Of a DNA stretch of 64,000 nt, positions 33,030 to 45,929 are shown one piece after another. Position 1 is the first letter of the stretch. Every line of letters begins with the position of its first letter. The position numbers and the translations under genes are program-made. Source of the DNA: Hygrocybe punicea (taxonomy: Eukaryota; Basidiomycota; Agaricomycetes; Agaricales; Hygrophoraceae); NCBI GenBank assembly GCA_963556145.1, contig OY744471.1:2411590-2475589 (forward strand), in the 5' to 3' direction. The notes below the pieces were generated by a model. The model ran no database searches. It had not been told where the DNA came from and worked only from the letters and a program-made list of their open reading frames with translations.

Positions 33030-34787
33030 CAGCGGATAACCTGTTCAACACCTCTCGACGTCGTAAAATTCCTAACGACTCAAAGACAACTCGGAACAAG
33101 AATGTAGTTGACCGCTCAATTGTTCGAGGTGGGATTGTTATGGCATTGGTTGATATTGTTGGAGAGGGCATACTGGCATCTGATGGCATCCACAATTTCC
33201 TATCCAGTCCAGCCAGGATGTTTACCAAAAACCTGCAGAAGGATGACGCATTCGCCAGTAAACTCATTCGGGATTATGCAAGTACTATGGAACCTCTCAT
33301 TACTCATGTTGAGGATTTGCTGGCCGCTAAACCAAAGATAACAGATTGGTGTGATTACATTTGGAAAGTTGGTTGGTGGTGCTCTGGTGGATCTCGGTGA
33401 TAGGACTCTTTCTGCTCTCCCAGGTGGGGCTTCCAAGGGATCAAGATCCAAGAAGAAATGCGTTCCACGGTCCCCACTCAAGCCTGCTCTTCCCATCAAG
33501 AAATTGGAGGACATATTGACAGATTCCAAGGCGCCACATTTTGGTGCTCTTGCTTTAATCTGCCGTGAAGCTTTATCTGTGGATCATGGAAAGGGCATTC
33601 AAGACCTCCATCTCAATCGCGTTCTCTTTGACCAAATGAAGCCGAAGTACCAACGGACACATGCACTTAGTCAGACTTACCCATTCCGCCACACCAGCCC
33701 ATATGCGATTCTGTTTGCAAAATACTTGCCAGCCAGGCAACTCACCAGATGACTAGGTTTGGCCAATGCATTGGTGTTTATGGTTAGTTCTCAATGTGAG
33801 GACACCATCAAGTTTTTGAACAGCATCACATTCTGGTCCGATTCACTGGAGGAATGTATAGAGACTTTTGATCAAATTGTCAGGAAAAACTCGCATTTCT
33901 ACACTGATCTACGCTATAATCCCATATCACCATCTTCATCCAAGACCAAGACAAGTAAAGTAGGCGATACAAAGAAGAAAACCCGCTTTTGTGCCCTGAA
34001 CAGACGCGAGCAGGCAGCCTTAGGGTATATTCATTTTGACTCACCAACCATATGGGGTCAGCCTTCCAGTCAGCTCAGTCTATTCTCAAAAATCCCCCAT
34101 CGAGATCCTCTGGTGAATCGTTTTACTGAACTCTTCAGTGATGATTTTCAGACCAGGTGGACAAACTTTCTTGGACTGCTTTTCAACCAAGACCCTGCTT
34201 CCTTCACAGGAAATAAACCAACATGGAACGATATGCATCAGTTTATTTGCAAGCTCAGTGTAGCTGGCTTAGGATCAACAACATAATCCTCCCTTACTGT
34301 GTTTCAACTCACAAATAATCTCACACTTGCACATCTCTGCACGCCTCCTCTTGTAGAAGACGTAACAGCCTGGATATGGAAGATGAAGAAGGCTGGTGCT
34401 TATCGCGGTCTACAGGAACTAGGATTCGATGTCACATCTCTCCACAGGACCCACACATCATTCAAATGTGTGTTCAAACACTTTGATGATAACCTGTCGC
34501 AGTGTGATCGGTCTTCAATGGGATTTGACATCAGCTGTGGTGTCATTTTTGTGGAGCATATACTGTGCAGAGTCGTTTGCTGGGATAAGCGCTTGGTGTT
34601 CAATTGTGGTCAGAAGGCTAGTCTGGTTGAGCTCGGAGATGCAGCGGCTGAAGCTGAGGTAACATGGACAAAGGGTGCTAATCACGATGATGCATCTCTT
34701 TTTCCAATTCCTCTTAAAATGAGTCAGGATCGTCTGACAGAGCTTTTGATTCATGGTGAGATATCTCTTCTGTATATTTGTTATTGA
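33030..34787 (+). pseudogene. hypothetical gene fragment, no family recognised
   Basis: Open text runs DNLFNTSRRRKIPNDSKTTR, GIVMALVDIVGEGILASDGI, then after a frame change near 33370 LVGGALVDLGDRTLSALPGG. An in-frame TGA at 33750-33752 splits AKYLPARQLTR from LGLANALVFMVSS; both halves share the frame. A further block ends at 34286 and another (NNLTLAHLCTPPLVEDVTAW) ends at 34787. The protein is enriched in hydrophobic alpha-helical segments and a basic linker. Its 5' end touches the Helitron H1 insertion, so it may have been cut by it or may start to the left. Function unknown. Confidence 0.4.
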
Positions 34788-35199
34788 TTCTCATATCAAC
34801 TCTTCGGCTTCTTAGTTCCATTGCCCTAAATTCTGAATATGTCACTTGAACATTTGACTTGGTTGTAATATTAATTTATCTTACTGTACTTGTATGTGAT
34901 GCGGTCCCATGATTTATATCGAGTTTCACATGTTTTGTTATGCATGTATTTTGTGCTACTACTGCTCAATTTGTCTGTTGGTGATTAAACCGAAGATTTT
35001 ATATGATTGAGTCTTTGATTAAACAGTGTTAAATATCTGAAATGTCTCATACTACGTCTCTTGTTCATCCTCAGAAAAGTCCGCATTCCTCTTTAATGTC
35101 TTTAAAACTTTGGACTTCTGAAACAATGCTTGTGCTTGTGCAAGCGCAGCTTTCTGATAAGACATTAACAATTGGGATAACAATGGACAATGAAATTTG
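34788..35199. other. intergenic, AT-rich
   Basis: No gene, repeat or RNA could be supported in this interval between convergent decayed genes. Confidence 0.4.
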
Positions 35200-36203
35200 A
35201 TTTCCAACCTTTGTGAATGTATTGTCAATCAAGGCAAGCGATCAAAGCACAATCACAAGTCTAAAATCTTTGCTGACATTGTTTTTATCACCACTGGCAA
35301 GAGGGACTACCAAGAATGAAAGTCGTGCTTCCACAATATCTCCGACAGAAATATTGGTTGGATTCATGCGGGTATATCTAAGGTAGAGTATTTGGCATGG
35401 GAAATTTCATATAACTGTAAACCTTACCAGAAGCCACCATCATCCTTTGTCGCCTGTTGAAAATAGCCAACTTCATTATCCACAGTATGGCGATACTTGG
35501 AATCTATGGATGCCAGAATTCCATCAGGATCAACAAGGTTGTTGAAAGGTACAACTTCAGCAGATGCTGCAATTGCACCAGTACTGAAATATCGGTTGCC
35601 AGCTCCTACAACAATCCATTCCTCGAACATATCAGGCATCCAGTCTTTTAATGTGTCCGAACGCATATGCTTGGCAAAGGTCGAACAAATTGCTGATATA
35701 CCCTCCAAAGCCGCCTTGTACTTGTGGGTATCCAAACCAGTCAATTGTATTGCCTGCCTAATACGCATTGGATTCCTGAAATTTGAGTAAGTTCTTCATT
35801 CACGTCATTGTGCTGGAAATACCTGGGTAGCTTGAGAACTGGTGGTAGTTCACAGTGAGTGAGGATGCTTGTCAGACGTAATACTACTTCTTCAGGTCCT
35901 TCTCCCAGTCCCCCCTTTACAAGTTGGTACTGATGACGGTCTTTCTTATAGCGGACTTGCAGTGAATCAAGAAGGCCATCAGCCTGTATGCAGCTAAGTT
36001 TTTGCTGTGTCGCAAAGATATTCAGGCTCTTACTTTAGTCAATGTGCAGAGATAGCTAGCTTGCTTGGAACTGTTATACTGTATGGAGGCTTCAAGTTCC
36101 AGTTTTTCACCTGTAATTATATGATTGAATCAAGCTATGGCAGTATAAAATTCTTCTACTCACCAGCAGCTACCAGCTCATAAAACTTATTCATAGATTG
36201 CTA
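35200..36203 (-). pseudogene. hypothetical agaricomycete gene, decayed at the 3' end
   Basis: Read on the minus strand: MNKFYELVAAG (36203), intron, EKLELEASIQYNSSKQASYL, intron, ADGLLDSLQVRYKKDRHQY and VLRLTSILTHCELPPVLKL. An intron then leads to NPMRIRQAIQLTGLDTHKYK through KDDGGFW (35775-35424). A GTAAGG donor leads to RMNPTNISVGDIVEARLSFL, followed by VIVL-TGA-SLALID, where Arg is expected at the stop (35244-35242). The final exon resembles a common agaricomycete hypothetical domain (GDIVEAQVSF). The splice borders are good, so the gene decayed recently. Function unknown. Confidence 0.5.
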
Positions 36204-37208
36204 TGGGAGGGAGGTACTTGCATATACAGACTATATATGCAGATTTTCGCACGTTGGATTATATTCATATTGGTATGTCTTGTAACAAATAGCATTGGTT
36301 AGGTCTCTGGCTGTTCTCCTCTAATATAGCCTTTAACCAGATAAAATCACCTCATTAATGTGCAATCTATATTTGTCACACTACACATCAACATTCTGTA
36401 CAGTTAACAATTTGTTGAGCACACGTCTTGTAGAATGTGCTGGAAAGACGATTACATTTCTAATACACGTGATACATGTGTATCATTATTTGTAAAAAGA
36501 GGTTCATTGAAAACGAACTTGTCCTTGTATTTTACCATAACATGTCATCCATGTCCCGTCGTGCTGCAACAAAGCAAAGCTCCAAGTATGTTTTCATTTC
36601 TGATTTAGCATAACTATTCCACCTGGGACTGATTGCTTTGAATTAGATCTATTTCTCGTAAAAAAGCAACCAAGCAAGTCAACGAGCGTGAATATGGTTC
36701 CAGGTATTCATTAAACTTCTACACGTCACTACTTACTAAGATGTTTCTACAGTGACATGAATGTACTGTATGTTGTTCAGGACTTTACACATCAACTCAC
36801 AACTTACATTAAATAGAGGGGAATCGGACGGTGACAATGTCATCAAGTATCTACTTGTTCTTGCCTTAGTGACCGACCACTCATCCACTCATTTCTAAAC
36901 AGAGATGTGTCATCAAAGATTAATCTGTCCACTCCTACAAGGGCTTCCTGATCCATCCAGCGTTCCAAGAAATGTGCTGTATCTGAGTCTGACTCTAAAG
37001 GTCAGCCTGTTGCAAAGCTGTCGTAAGTGCCACCTTTGTGTATTCCAGGTCATTTGTTTAGCACACAATAGGGTTAACAAACGCCAGAAGTCTTTGTATG
37101 AATGCATAAAAGACTTAGCCATTTTTATCATGTGCTGACTTTGCAAATCCAGAAATAACAAGAAGTCCACGTCCAAAGATGTTCAGTTCCATTGGTTGAT
37201 GAGGATGA
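36204..37208. other. no complete gene; possible small 5' exons on the + strand
   Basis: At 36543 an ATG opens MSSMSRRAATKQSSK followed by GTATGT; a later AG precedes SISRKKATKQVNEREYGS. These look like two short 5' exons of a gene whose body is missing or displaced by the Helitron that begins at 37209. Nothing else is supported. Confidence 0.3.
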
Positions 37209-37563
37209 CTTGGGGAAGTGGGCCTCGCAAGCGTGGCATGAATGAGTTCTTCTGGGTTCTATTCAATCATTTAATGTACATTATTTATTCTACATAATCT
37301 GCAATAGATGATATTCTCCATCTTGACCATCTTGACCATCTGCTGCATAATCTATGTCTTCACCATTTTGACTGTAGTCATCATCGAGATGTGATATCAT
37401 GTCTCCAGTCATAAACTGTGGGCATGTGCCATCTGGTAACATTTCACCCTTTTTTAGTTGGGCTGAAAAATCATCTCTGGCATCATTGCATTCATATCTC
37501 AAATTGAAATGGTCCATGATTTGTATTTGCCTTTTTGTAAATTCGTGAGTGTCAAATGCTTCA

Positions 37564-38725
37564 TTACGAGTTCTTTTAATTTATTAAAAGACTCGTTCTT
37601 TATCAGACCTGGTTCAGTGAGGGTTCGTAATTAATTAATTAATTAATGAAGTTGATCGTATGTAGGGGACTTTTTTTTTGGGCAAAAGATATGATTCTAG
37701 TTGCTATACTGAAAAATAACATGTGGTCCGAGCCATGTGTGGACAAGCTTACATAAGCATCCAAATATGGGTTGCCTCAGAAAAGACACATTACCTTTAA
37801 ATTATATTTAAAATATTCGTACTGACTTTAATTCTTATTGGAATCAGCTGAAAATTGAACTGCTAACTAATATAACCATTTCGGGCAAGGTGTGACAGTC
37901 ACATGTGACCAATCTAACCATATAAGGCAATTTCTGATATTGTATAGCAAATTTTTTACTGATCACAATGGTGACAGTCACATGTGACCAGTCTAACCAT
38001 ATAAGGCAATTTTACACTATAAATGCTAAATTTTGAGCTGATCACAGGAGTTATAGTCACATGTGACCACTGTTACTATATATGGAAATATCAGCCATAT
38101 AAGTAGAAATGAGCTTAACTCGGATAATATATTGATATTTTTACTTAAAACATAAAATTCAATGTGATATTGCCGTATATATACATTATCTTATATGCTA
38201 ATTATATATTTCAAGCAAAATTCTGGTGTTCATAATAATCATACAAACAAAAATCCAATAAAAGAAAAAAGACTTTATTCATGCCATATGTAACATTAGC
38301 CCAATCATCAAACACAGCTGTCTTCATGTTGTCATCCGTTGTACAGCATACAAGGTCCTGGAGGAGGTAAGTCAATTATTATCATAATGTTTAGGAGGCA
38401 GTTGTATTTGTCAGTTGACCTATTGTCTCCTCAACATTTCTTTTCTGGCTGAGAATATTATATAATGATACAGCACAGAAGACATAACAGTAAGAGAGGA
38501 GGTTGATGAACACTCAAGACACTTTATGTAGTTTTATTTTTTCTACTTTTCATGTTGCTGACGTGAGAGATGGGCTTATTAGAACAATTGGCATTATACA
38601 ACATATGCTATGTATCTTATACCATATGTAACATGCTTTATGCAATTGTTTACTTCGTCATGGAAGTGGAGAGGGGAAAAAAAGAACTCGTTCATGCCAT
38701 GCGCAGCACTGGCCCACTAAACAAG
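37564..38725 (+). mobile_element. non-autonomous Helitron (N3) in H2
   Basis: It runs from TTACGAGTTC to CACTAAACAAG. Removing it joins, on the coding strand, TCTTGGGA and TGAAGCA, giving SWDEAF exactly as in copies H5 and H6, with no duplicated bases. Length 1162 bp. No coding capacity. Confidence 0.9.
37899..38066. promoter_or_regulatory. iteron-like array: three TCACATGTGA palindromes at 79-bp spacing (example in N3)
   Basis: The 10-bp palindrome lies at 37899, 37978 and 38057. Flanking text (GTGACAG before, CC then TAACCATATAAGGCAATTT after) is also repeated. The same spacing is found in N1 (13206, 13285, 13364), N4 (40351, 40430, with a variant at 40272), N5 (54821/54900 and 55073/55152/55231) and H1 (32575/32654). 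A role as a Rep or host factor binding site is inferred from position and regularity. Confidence 0.75.
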
Positions 38726-39929
38726 TCCCAAGATTGCTCCCCTAATTTCAAGTCATGACCAGATCTCCATGGTTTGAACAAGGTTAACATGGTAGTGCAA
38801 TAATATTCTCTATCTCCTCTGTCACGTCTGGGAAGTGAACCGCCAATGAAATTTGGAACCAAATGATATTGTTCATGGAAGTCGATGCAATGTGTTTCAT
38901 AAAGTGGATGATCTTGCAGGAACAATACATGTTCTATATTTTCAGAATGCATACTGTCTGATTCATCTGTGTAATCATCATTGTCATGATCAAATAATAT
39001 GTTATCCTTATCAATATTGAGATCATCAGAATCAACATCGTTTTCACCATGAGTAGTAGTTGATGCTCCAAAAAAACAAGCATTAGCTGAATCTTGTAAT
39101 GTTGGCTCTAAAAGTAATTCATCTTCACTGTGAATTTCATCATGAACTATTTTTCTTTGGATTTTAACTCTTTTGGTACATTGAATCCATTCATATGGAT
39201 TGACATCCTCAAACCTTTGTGGTCGGTAAATGTAATCATGCACCATTGATGTTCCAACAAATGTGCCTTGTTGATATTGGAGGACTACTCTCTCTGGCTC
39301 ACTTGACATTTCTGTATCACCATCTGTTTTCCAAGCATTCAAAACTTCTCTGACATAATTTTTCCAATACACAGGAATAAACTTGTGGCTGGTGTAATGA
39401 TCAGGATTGCCTAGCAAATATAGAGCCGACATAGGTCCACCTATTTCCAGTTTGGCTGTTAATGTATTGATAATTTGTGTGATTAATTTTCTAGCTTTTT
39501 CTTTTCTCTGCATTGATCCACCAAGCATCTCAGAATTTCTGTCAAATACACTTCTGAAAGTATCAAATATGCTATAAGTTTTCAGCCCTGGTTTAGTTAT
39601 ATAGTCAGATATGTATGCCACAATGGCCTTGATAGCTGTGCCAGATAGAAGACTTGTGATATCAGTGTTGCAGCGTAATAGAAATGTTACAAGTGGGGTT
39701 AATGTGTTGATCCATGCTTCACCCTTTTTCACATTCAGTGCACCAGTCTTTGGATCAACTTGAGTGGATTCAAACAATGGTCTTGGAAATCTAGCTTTGG
39801 ATTTTCCATGTTTGTTCATGTAGGTGGGTCTGTCTTTTCTGTTGACTTTTTCAGCATTAGACTTGTATTCTACGACAATGATGAACATTGGAGTGAAGTA
39901 TCAAATCATCCACAGTGTTTCTGAATCGG

Positions 39930-40993
39930 TTACGAGTTCTTTTAATTTATTAAAAGACTCGTTCTTTATCAGACCTGGTTCAGTGAGGATTCGTAATTAA
40001 TTAATTAATTGATTAATTGATAAAGTTGATTGCCTATAGACAATATTTTTTTGGGCAAGAGATATGATTCTACTTCTGATACTGGAAAATCAGATACAGT
40101 TGGGGCCATGTGTGGACAAGCTTACATAAGCATCCAAATATGGGTTGTTGCAAAAAAGACAAATTACCTTCCAATTATATTCAAAATATTCGTACTGGTC
40201 TCAATTCTTATCAGAATCAGCTGAAAATTGAACTGCTGACTAATATTATCATTTCAGATCAAGTGTGACAGTGACATGTGACCAATCTAACCATATAAGG
40301 CAATTTTTGATATTATATAGCAAATTTTTTGCTGATCGCAATGGTGACAGTCACATGTGACCAGTCTAATCATATAAGGCAATTTTACACCATATATGCT
40401 AAATTTTGAGGTGATCACAGGAGTCATAGTCACATGTGACCACTGTTACTATATATAGAAATATTAGCCGTATAAGCAGAAATCAGTGTAACTCAGATGA
40501 TATAATGATATTCTTACTCAAAACATATAATTCAATGTGATATTGCTGTATATATTATATGCTAATTATATATTTCAAGCAAAATCACTCATCGATGTTC
40601 GTAATAATCAGACAAATAAAAATCCAATGACAGAAACAAGACTTTGTTTATGCCAACATTGGCCCACTCAAGCACAGCTGTCTTCATGTTATCATCTGTT
40701 GTGCAGCAAGGTTATGGAGAAGTGGGGTTAAGCAAATGTAAGTCAATTGTTATCATACTGTTTGAAGACAGTTGTATTTGACAGTTGACATGTTGCTCTC
40801 TTTTTTGGCTGAGAATATTGTATAATGATGAAGCAAAGAAGACATGACAGTGGGAGAGGAGGTCGAGACATGCTGTGCAGTTTTATTTTTTCTACTTTTT
40901 ATGTTGCTATGGTGAGAGGCTGCTATGATGAAAGTGAGGAGGGAAAAAAAAGAACTCGTTCATGCCATGCGCAGCACTGGCCCACTAAACAAG
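39930..40993 (+). mobile_element. non-autonomous Helitron (N4) in H2
   Basis: It runs from TTACGAGTTC to CACTAAACAAG. Removing it rejoins coding-strand TGGTGGAA with CCGATTC, giving WWNRF as in the homologous WWDRF of copies H3 and H5, with no target duplication. Length 1064 bp. Confidence 0.9.
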
Positions 40994-43900
40994 TTCCACC
41001 ATGACTCAACATTCTTGCATTCAATGCATTCAGATTGATCATCCATGTCTTCGTGTTTGACATTACACAGAGGTGGTGGCATTTCAGGCAAGATTTGAGT
41101 TGGATTTTTGTAATCTTTTTTCATGGATTGAGCATTGACTTTGGCTGTTACTTCATCCATTTTGCCAGTCATAAATTCACCAATATGAACACTTTCAAGA
41201 TATTCAACAAATCTTTTTTGGAAGTCTGAGTTGGGATCCATGATTCTATCTCTAATCTCTTGTGGTGACAAGCATGCTTTGAGCCATAACATCATATGCA
41301 TATGAAGAGTTAATCGTCCTTGCTGTTCAACAGCACCATAATATGCATTTGTATCCCCATAAAATCCAGAGTGATTTGATCCAGCTCCGAGCACATGTTT
41401 GATAAACAATTTGACCATAAAATGAAAGAATCTTGCACCAGCCACTGGATTTTGGGCAATGAGTTTGTATCTCTCATCATAATCTCGCAAGGCTGGGGAA
41501 AACTCCTCTTTGGTGTCAGCAAAATATAAACATAGTGGATGCATGATATCTGCAGGTGAAAAGGTGATAAACCAAGATGGGGCCCCACAGAATGACATCA
41601 GTGCCCAGATTTCATTTCTCATATATTTCTTATTTGTCAATGATCCTTGTACATGACTTCCAACATGGTCAATGTCCTTGATCACCTGGAAACAAAGCTT
41701 TTCCTCATCGGTGTCAGGTTTGACATGTTCACCCTCTTCCATCTTTCTGGATATGTAATTAAGAACACCAACATCAAGATCCATTAGTCTCTGAGATATC
41801 TGATCAAATTTTGCTTTATCAGCCAATAAGTACCCTCCTGTAGTTGCCTGTTTGATTTGTTCATGATTAAATGCAATCAATGGAAAGTGTGGGTCTCTCT
41901 GAAAGCGCTTGTCATAATACATTAACAAATGTCTTTTATGTGCAATATCAGATAAAGATCCTTGCTTTATATTATTTCCAATACCACCAAGTCCATATGG
42001 AAACAGCCAAGGCATCATTTGTGGAAATAACTGTGGGTTGCCATAGATTGACTGTGGATCTTTGTCATGTCCAATAGCGAGCACCATGCGGTTGCTCTTC
42101 AAATGTTTCAAAGCAATAGCCTTTAATGCTTTGACACTCTTGGTTGAATATTCCTCACCAGTCAAGCCATGAACAACAAATGGACATTTGCCAGTTTCTG
42201 TTCCTTCTTCAGTTTCCATATCATGGACTGCAGTTGATTCTGGACTTTTGTTGGTGAATGACTGACGATAATCAACAACCACTGGTATATCATTTTCAGG
42301 ATATTGATTTAAATTCTCTTGTGATATTTCCAAATCAAAGTAATCACAGTGGTTTAACTTTAGCAATTCAAATCAATTGCTACATTGTTTCTCCTAACAA
42401 GCAGAGGTGTTCTTTCAAAGTCAGACTTGGTTGGTTTGCATGGACCAGTGTAAATAAAGGCCAGAACTTCATCTAATTCATCAGCGGGAGGTGGCAAAAT
42501 ATCATATAGTTTGGGATCTGGATTTGCAAATGTAATTACATTGGCTCTCATCTTGTGCATGCCTGAAGAGACTCTGACAATGCATCTATTGTGTCTAACC
42601 CTTGCAATCATCAACTGTTCAGCATATGATAGATTTTGTAAAGCTGCTGGCACATCACCAATCCACAGACCATTTGCAAGTGCATGAAGAGGTTGTTTTC
42701 CATTTTTCAATGACTTGTGACATGATTTGCATATGTTTTCTAAATTATCAATCAAAATGGGCTTATCAATGCATTGCACTGGATCATCAACTAAAAATCT
42801 TTCTTGTTGAGTAGCTGAAGCTTGTGTTAACAAATTCAAATCCAAATCAAGTGAAGAAAGTCTTGTTAATTCATGAACACCTGTCAATCGTCCACAAACT
42901 GCACAACCTGCTTCTGTAAATTTGTTAGGGCTACTTTCTCTACAAAAATTTGATACAATAGTGTGTTGTAATGATTGAGATGGAGGTACAGGAGGAAATT
43001 CTACTTTGTCTCTGTATGACTGGGCTGCAATTTGATTTTGCTGTTTGCATCTGTCAGAATTGTTATCACGAAAATTTTGAACTGCTTTTTGATTAAAAAG
43101 TTTGAGTTTCTCTGAATCATCAGATGAAAATCTTTGAACAGCTGCTAGGTTCTTTTGCTGATATCTCTCTGGATGTTCCAAGCAATATTTTTGAACTGCT
43201 GCAAGATTCTGTTGCTGGTATTTATCTGGATATTCTGATTTATATCTGTTCACAGCTATAATATTTTGTTGCTGATGTTTCTCAGGATGGTCCAATTTAT
43301 ATTTTTGAACAGCTGCATTATTTTGTTCCTGATGTTTTTCAGGATGTTTCATGTTATATCTTTGCACAGCTGCTATATTTTGTTGCTGATGTTTCTCAGG
43401 GTGTTGCAAGTTATATCTCTGGACAGCTGCAATATTTTGTTGTTGATGTTTCTCAATGTTTTTTTTATTGTATTTCTGAACAGCACAAATATTCTGGTGC
43501 TGATATTTGTTAATGTTTTTATTGTGTGATCGTTTTACAGCTTCAATGTTAGCTGTACGCTTTTTACTTGCTATCTCTAGCTCATCCATAAACTCAAACA
43601 ATGAAACATAAGAAGAACAGTCAATGCACTTGTGATTTACAATTTCAGTTTGAATATCTGCATGCTTCATGTTTGCTGCCAAATAGATGGAATGATATGC
43701 AGCAATTAATTTGAGATTTGCAATGGTTAATTTGCTGACTAAGGTTGCTAGTGAAATGTCTAAATTGTCAATATAAGAGAACCATTGGAAAAATCCTGAA
43801 GAGTCAGGTTCTGCTTAGATATGTAAGATTTAAATGTAGAGCTTTCTTCTTTGCCTTGACCAAGTGGAGATGACTTTAATCCAAGTTCAGACATGGTAAA

Positions 43901-45246
43901 AACAGGTTTTTTGCCACCACCTACATATCTCCTAGATGTATGATTGTTTTCATCAATATTTCGAGATGATATAGCCACATCATGGGAATTAAATAAGTTC
44001 ACTGTTTGGCTCAGCCATAATATCAAGGTAGCAAAATGCCAGGGTAAGATACCGATATCAACACATAAAGTCACATAGAAACATTTATTGTACTGCAAGA
44101 ATAGTATAGTTGATGTCAAATACATTGACTGGTATAACAATGAACATATTATGGCCTTGTATTGACCAGACAGAGAGGACAATACACCCAACTGTCTGTG
44201 TAGAGTAAATAATAAACCCAACAAATTGGGCGAGCACATTCTGGTTGAATATGCCCAACAAGTAATACTAAACCAATCTGCTGGACCCGATGATTCAGTA
44301 GATTCAGTAGATATAGAGGTAGTTGGGTTTACTGACTGAAGCCCTCCCAAAGCAATTGGCTAACTCGATAAATATTGTTACTGGGTTTGCCATTGATGTG
44401 AGCTTTGGTGGATGACCACTAACATAAGTCAATTTAGCAATTTAAATGTGTTGAATCTGAAGACAAATGGGACCTTTGGGCTATTGAGGTGTGATAGAAT
44501 TGTGAGTGACAGAAACAGCAGTAGGATGAGGGGTTTGAGAGTCATTGGGACGTAGTTAAAGTCAAGAAAAAAAGTTTTTCAATCTTCGTGAACCGTGGGA
44601 AAATTACGAGTTCTTCCATTTATGGAAAACTCGTTCTTATAAACCCAATTTTCAGCCATTGAGGTGATTCATTCATTCATCTCAGGGACTGAGGGAAAAA
44701 TGTGTCCCAATATAGCAACTGAGTTTGAAACACATTCTGACCGGTTTCATTCCAGAATTGAGAGTCTCTATTATCTTTCACACTGCGTGGATTCTCACAG
44801 AAATTACCAAGTGAACCCCGCTAGATACTTGCTTTCCTGAAAAAAATTATCAAGGCAATCTGGTCATATTTGGACTGCCTGTGTGCCATTTTATGCATGG
44901 GTAATGAATATATGGAAAATAACAGTTGAGATACTGCAAGTAAAAATGTGGTAAATTCTAGATGAATTCTATATCATGTATACTAACTTTCATTCCACCA
45001 AATGGATCAGTGAAACATGATAACTGAGTCTCTAGAATGCATGGTGGTCTGGAGGTGTGGCTGAAATCTGAGCGGAGTCCGAAACATACAGTAAGAGCAT
45101 TCGAGCTCAGATGAATCCAAAACCTTCTGGCCCCATCCCGCCATTTTGGACTCTACTCCCAGCTCCCTGCTGCACCTACTGCCCTACAACTTTCCCATCC
45201 CCCTCTACCATCCCATAACCACCTCCAGGCAACAAAAGGTCACCAA

Positions 45247-45357
45247 TGACTGGCAGTAGTGTCACCAGCACCCCGAGCAACAGGGCCACATTCCGAGTGC
45301 TAAGGAGGGTTTCTGAGAGCAGCATGGATGTGGTGCACCCACCTCCTGCCATACCAG
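45247..45357 (+). other. possible captured host exon inside H3
   Basis: ATG 45247 opens MTGSSVTSTPSNRATFRVLR and the open frame runs to a good donor (CCAG|GTGAGT) at 45358. The composition (Ser/Pro/Thr, GC-richer) differs from Helitron coding text. No family recognised. The following 45400-45650 is C/T-rich low-complexity sequence. Confidence 0.3.
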
Positions 45358-45929
45358 GTGAGTTTTCTGGTTTATTAGCTATCCTGGATCTGAATTGACC
45401 ATGGAGTGCTCACCCAGATGTCACCTGCTTCTCGCAGCCTTCCCACTCTCTATCCAGCACCCTTCCAGCCTCCTGTCAGTCCTCCTGTAGTCCCAGCACT
45501 GATTTGTCACCCTCCCTACTGCTCCCTCCACTCTCCCTGGCCTGTTCTGCCCCCTCTCTCATCCTCCTGCTCATTCCTCCTCTCCAATCCTTCCTTTGAC
45601 TCTCTTGTTGTTTACTTATCACCACCTCCTCTCATTCCTGTCCTGTATTGCCCTCATTGTAGCCATACTGTAATGATTTGTAAATTATTTATCATTTAAT
45701 GAAATCACTCATGCACAAGTACGATTATGAATCATAATAATTTGATTATAATAATTATATAAATGCATAAGTCCATATTTGGAGCAGAAAGTGTCTAGCA
45801 GAAGATCGCCTCAATGCCCGAGGCGATTTTGCTAACCCGGCAGACTTGACTTTAACGCCCACAATCGTCAGGGGTGCACAAATAGGTATGTATTCTCTTT
45901 GAATTTTATGGTTTACTAACATTGTCTTC

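Larger units (their letters stand above)
37209..44350 (-). mobile_element. Helitron copy H2, carrying two non-autonomous insertions
   Basis: The downstream terminus (CTTGGGGAAGTGGGCC...GAATGAGTTC) starts at 37209 and is a diverged form of the family end. Coding sequence runs on the minus strand from about 44350 to 37290 and is interrupted by copies at 37564-38725 and 39930-40993. The hairpin terminus expected beyond 44350 was not found; H3 begins at 44604. Confidence 0.7.
37290..44350 (-). pseudogene. Helitron H2 Rep-helicase protein (N-terminal two thirds)
   Basis: Blocks in order: leader with hydrophobic segments (44350-43760); the SAP-like stretch SKLTIANLKLIAAYHS and 19-residue HPEKHQQQNIAAVQRYNLQ repeats (43682-43070). 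A zinc-knuckle-like CAVCGRLTG follows with a DUF6570-like region (ICKSCHKSLKNG, RHNRCIVRVSSGMHKMRAN, LAFIYTGPCKPTKSDFERTP). The Helitron_like_N Rep (42366-40960) has GRLTLHMHMMLWL as the HUH motif. After insertion N4 comes TAIKAIVAYISDYITKPGL, a Y-x3-Y motif, then an acidic linker (39888-38760). After insertion N3 comes the pre-helicase text ending at 37290. Rep nicks and rejoins single strands for rolling-circle transposition. Frameshifts occur near 43760 and 42366; the helicase and protease parts are absent. Confidence 0.72.
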
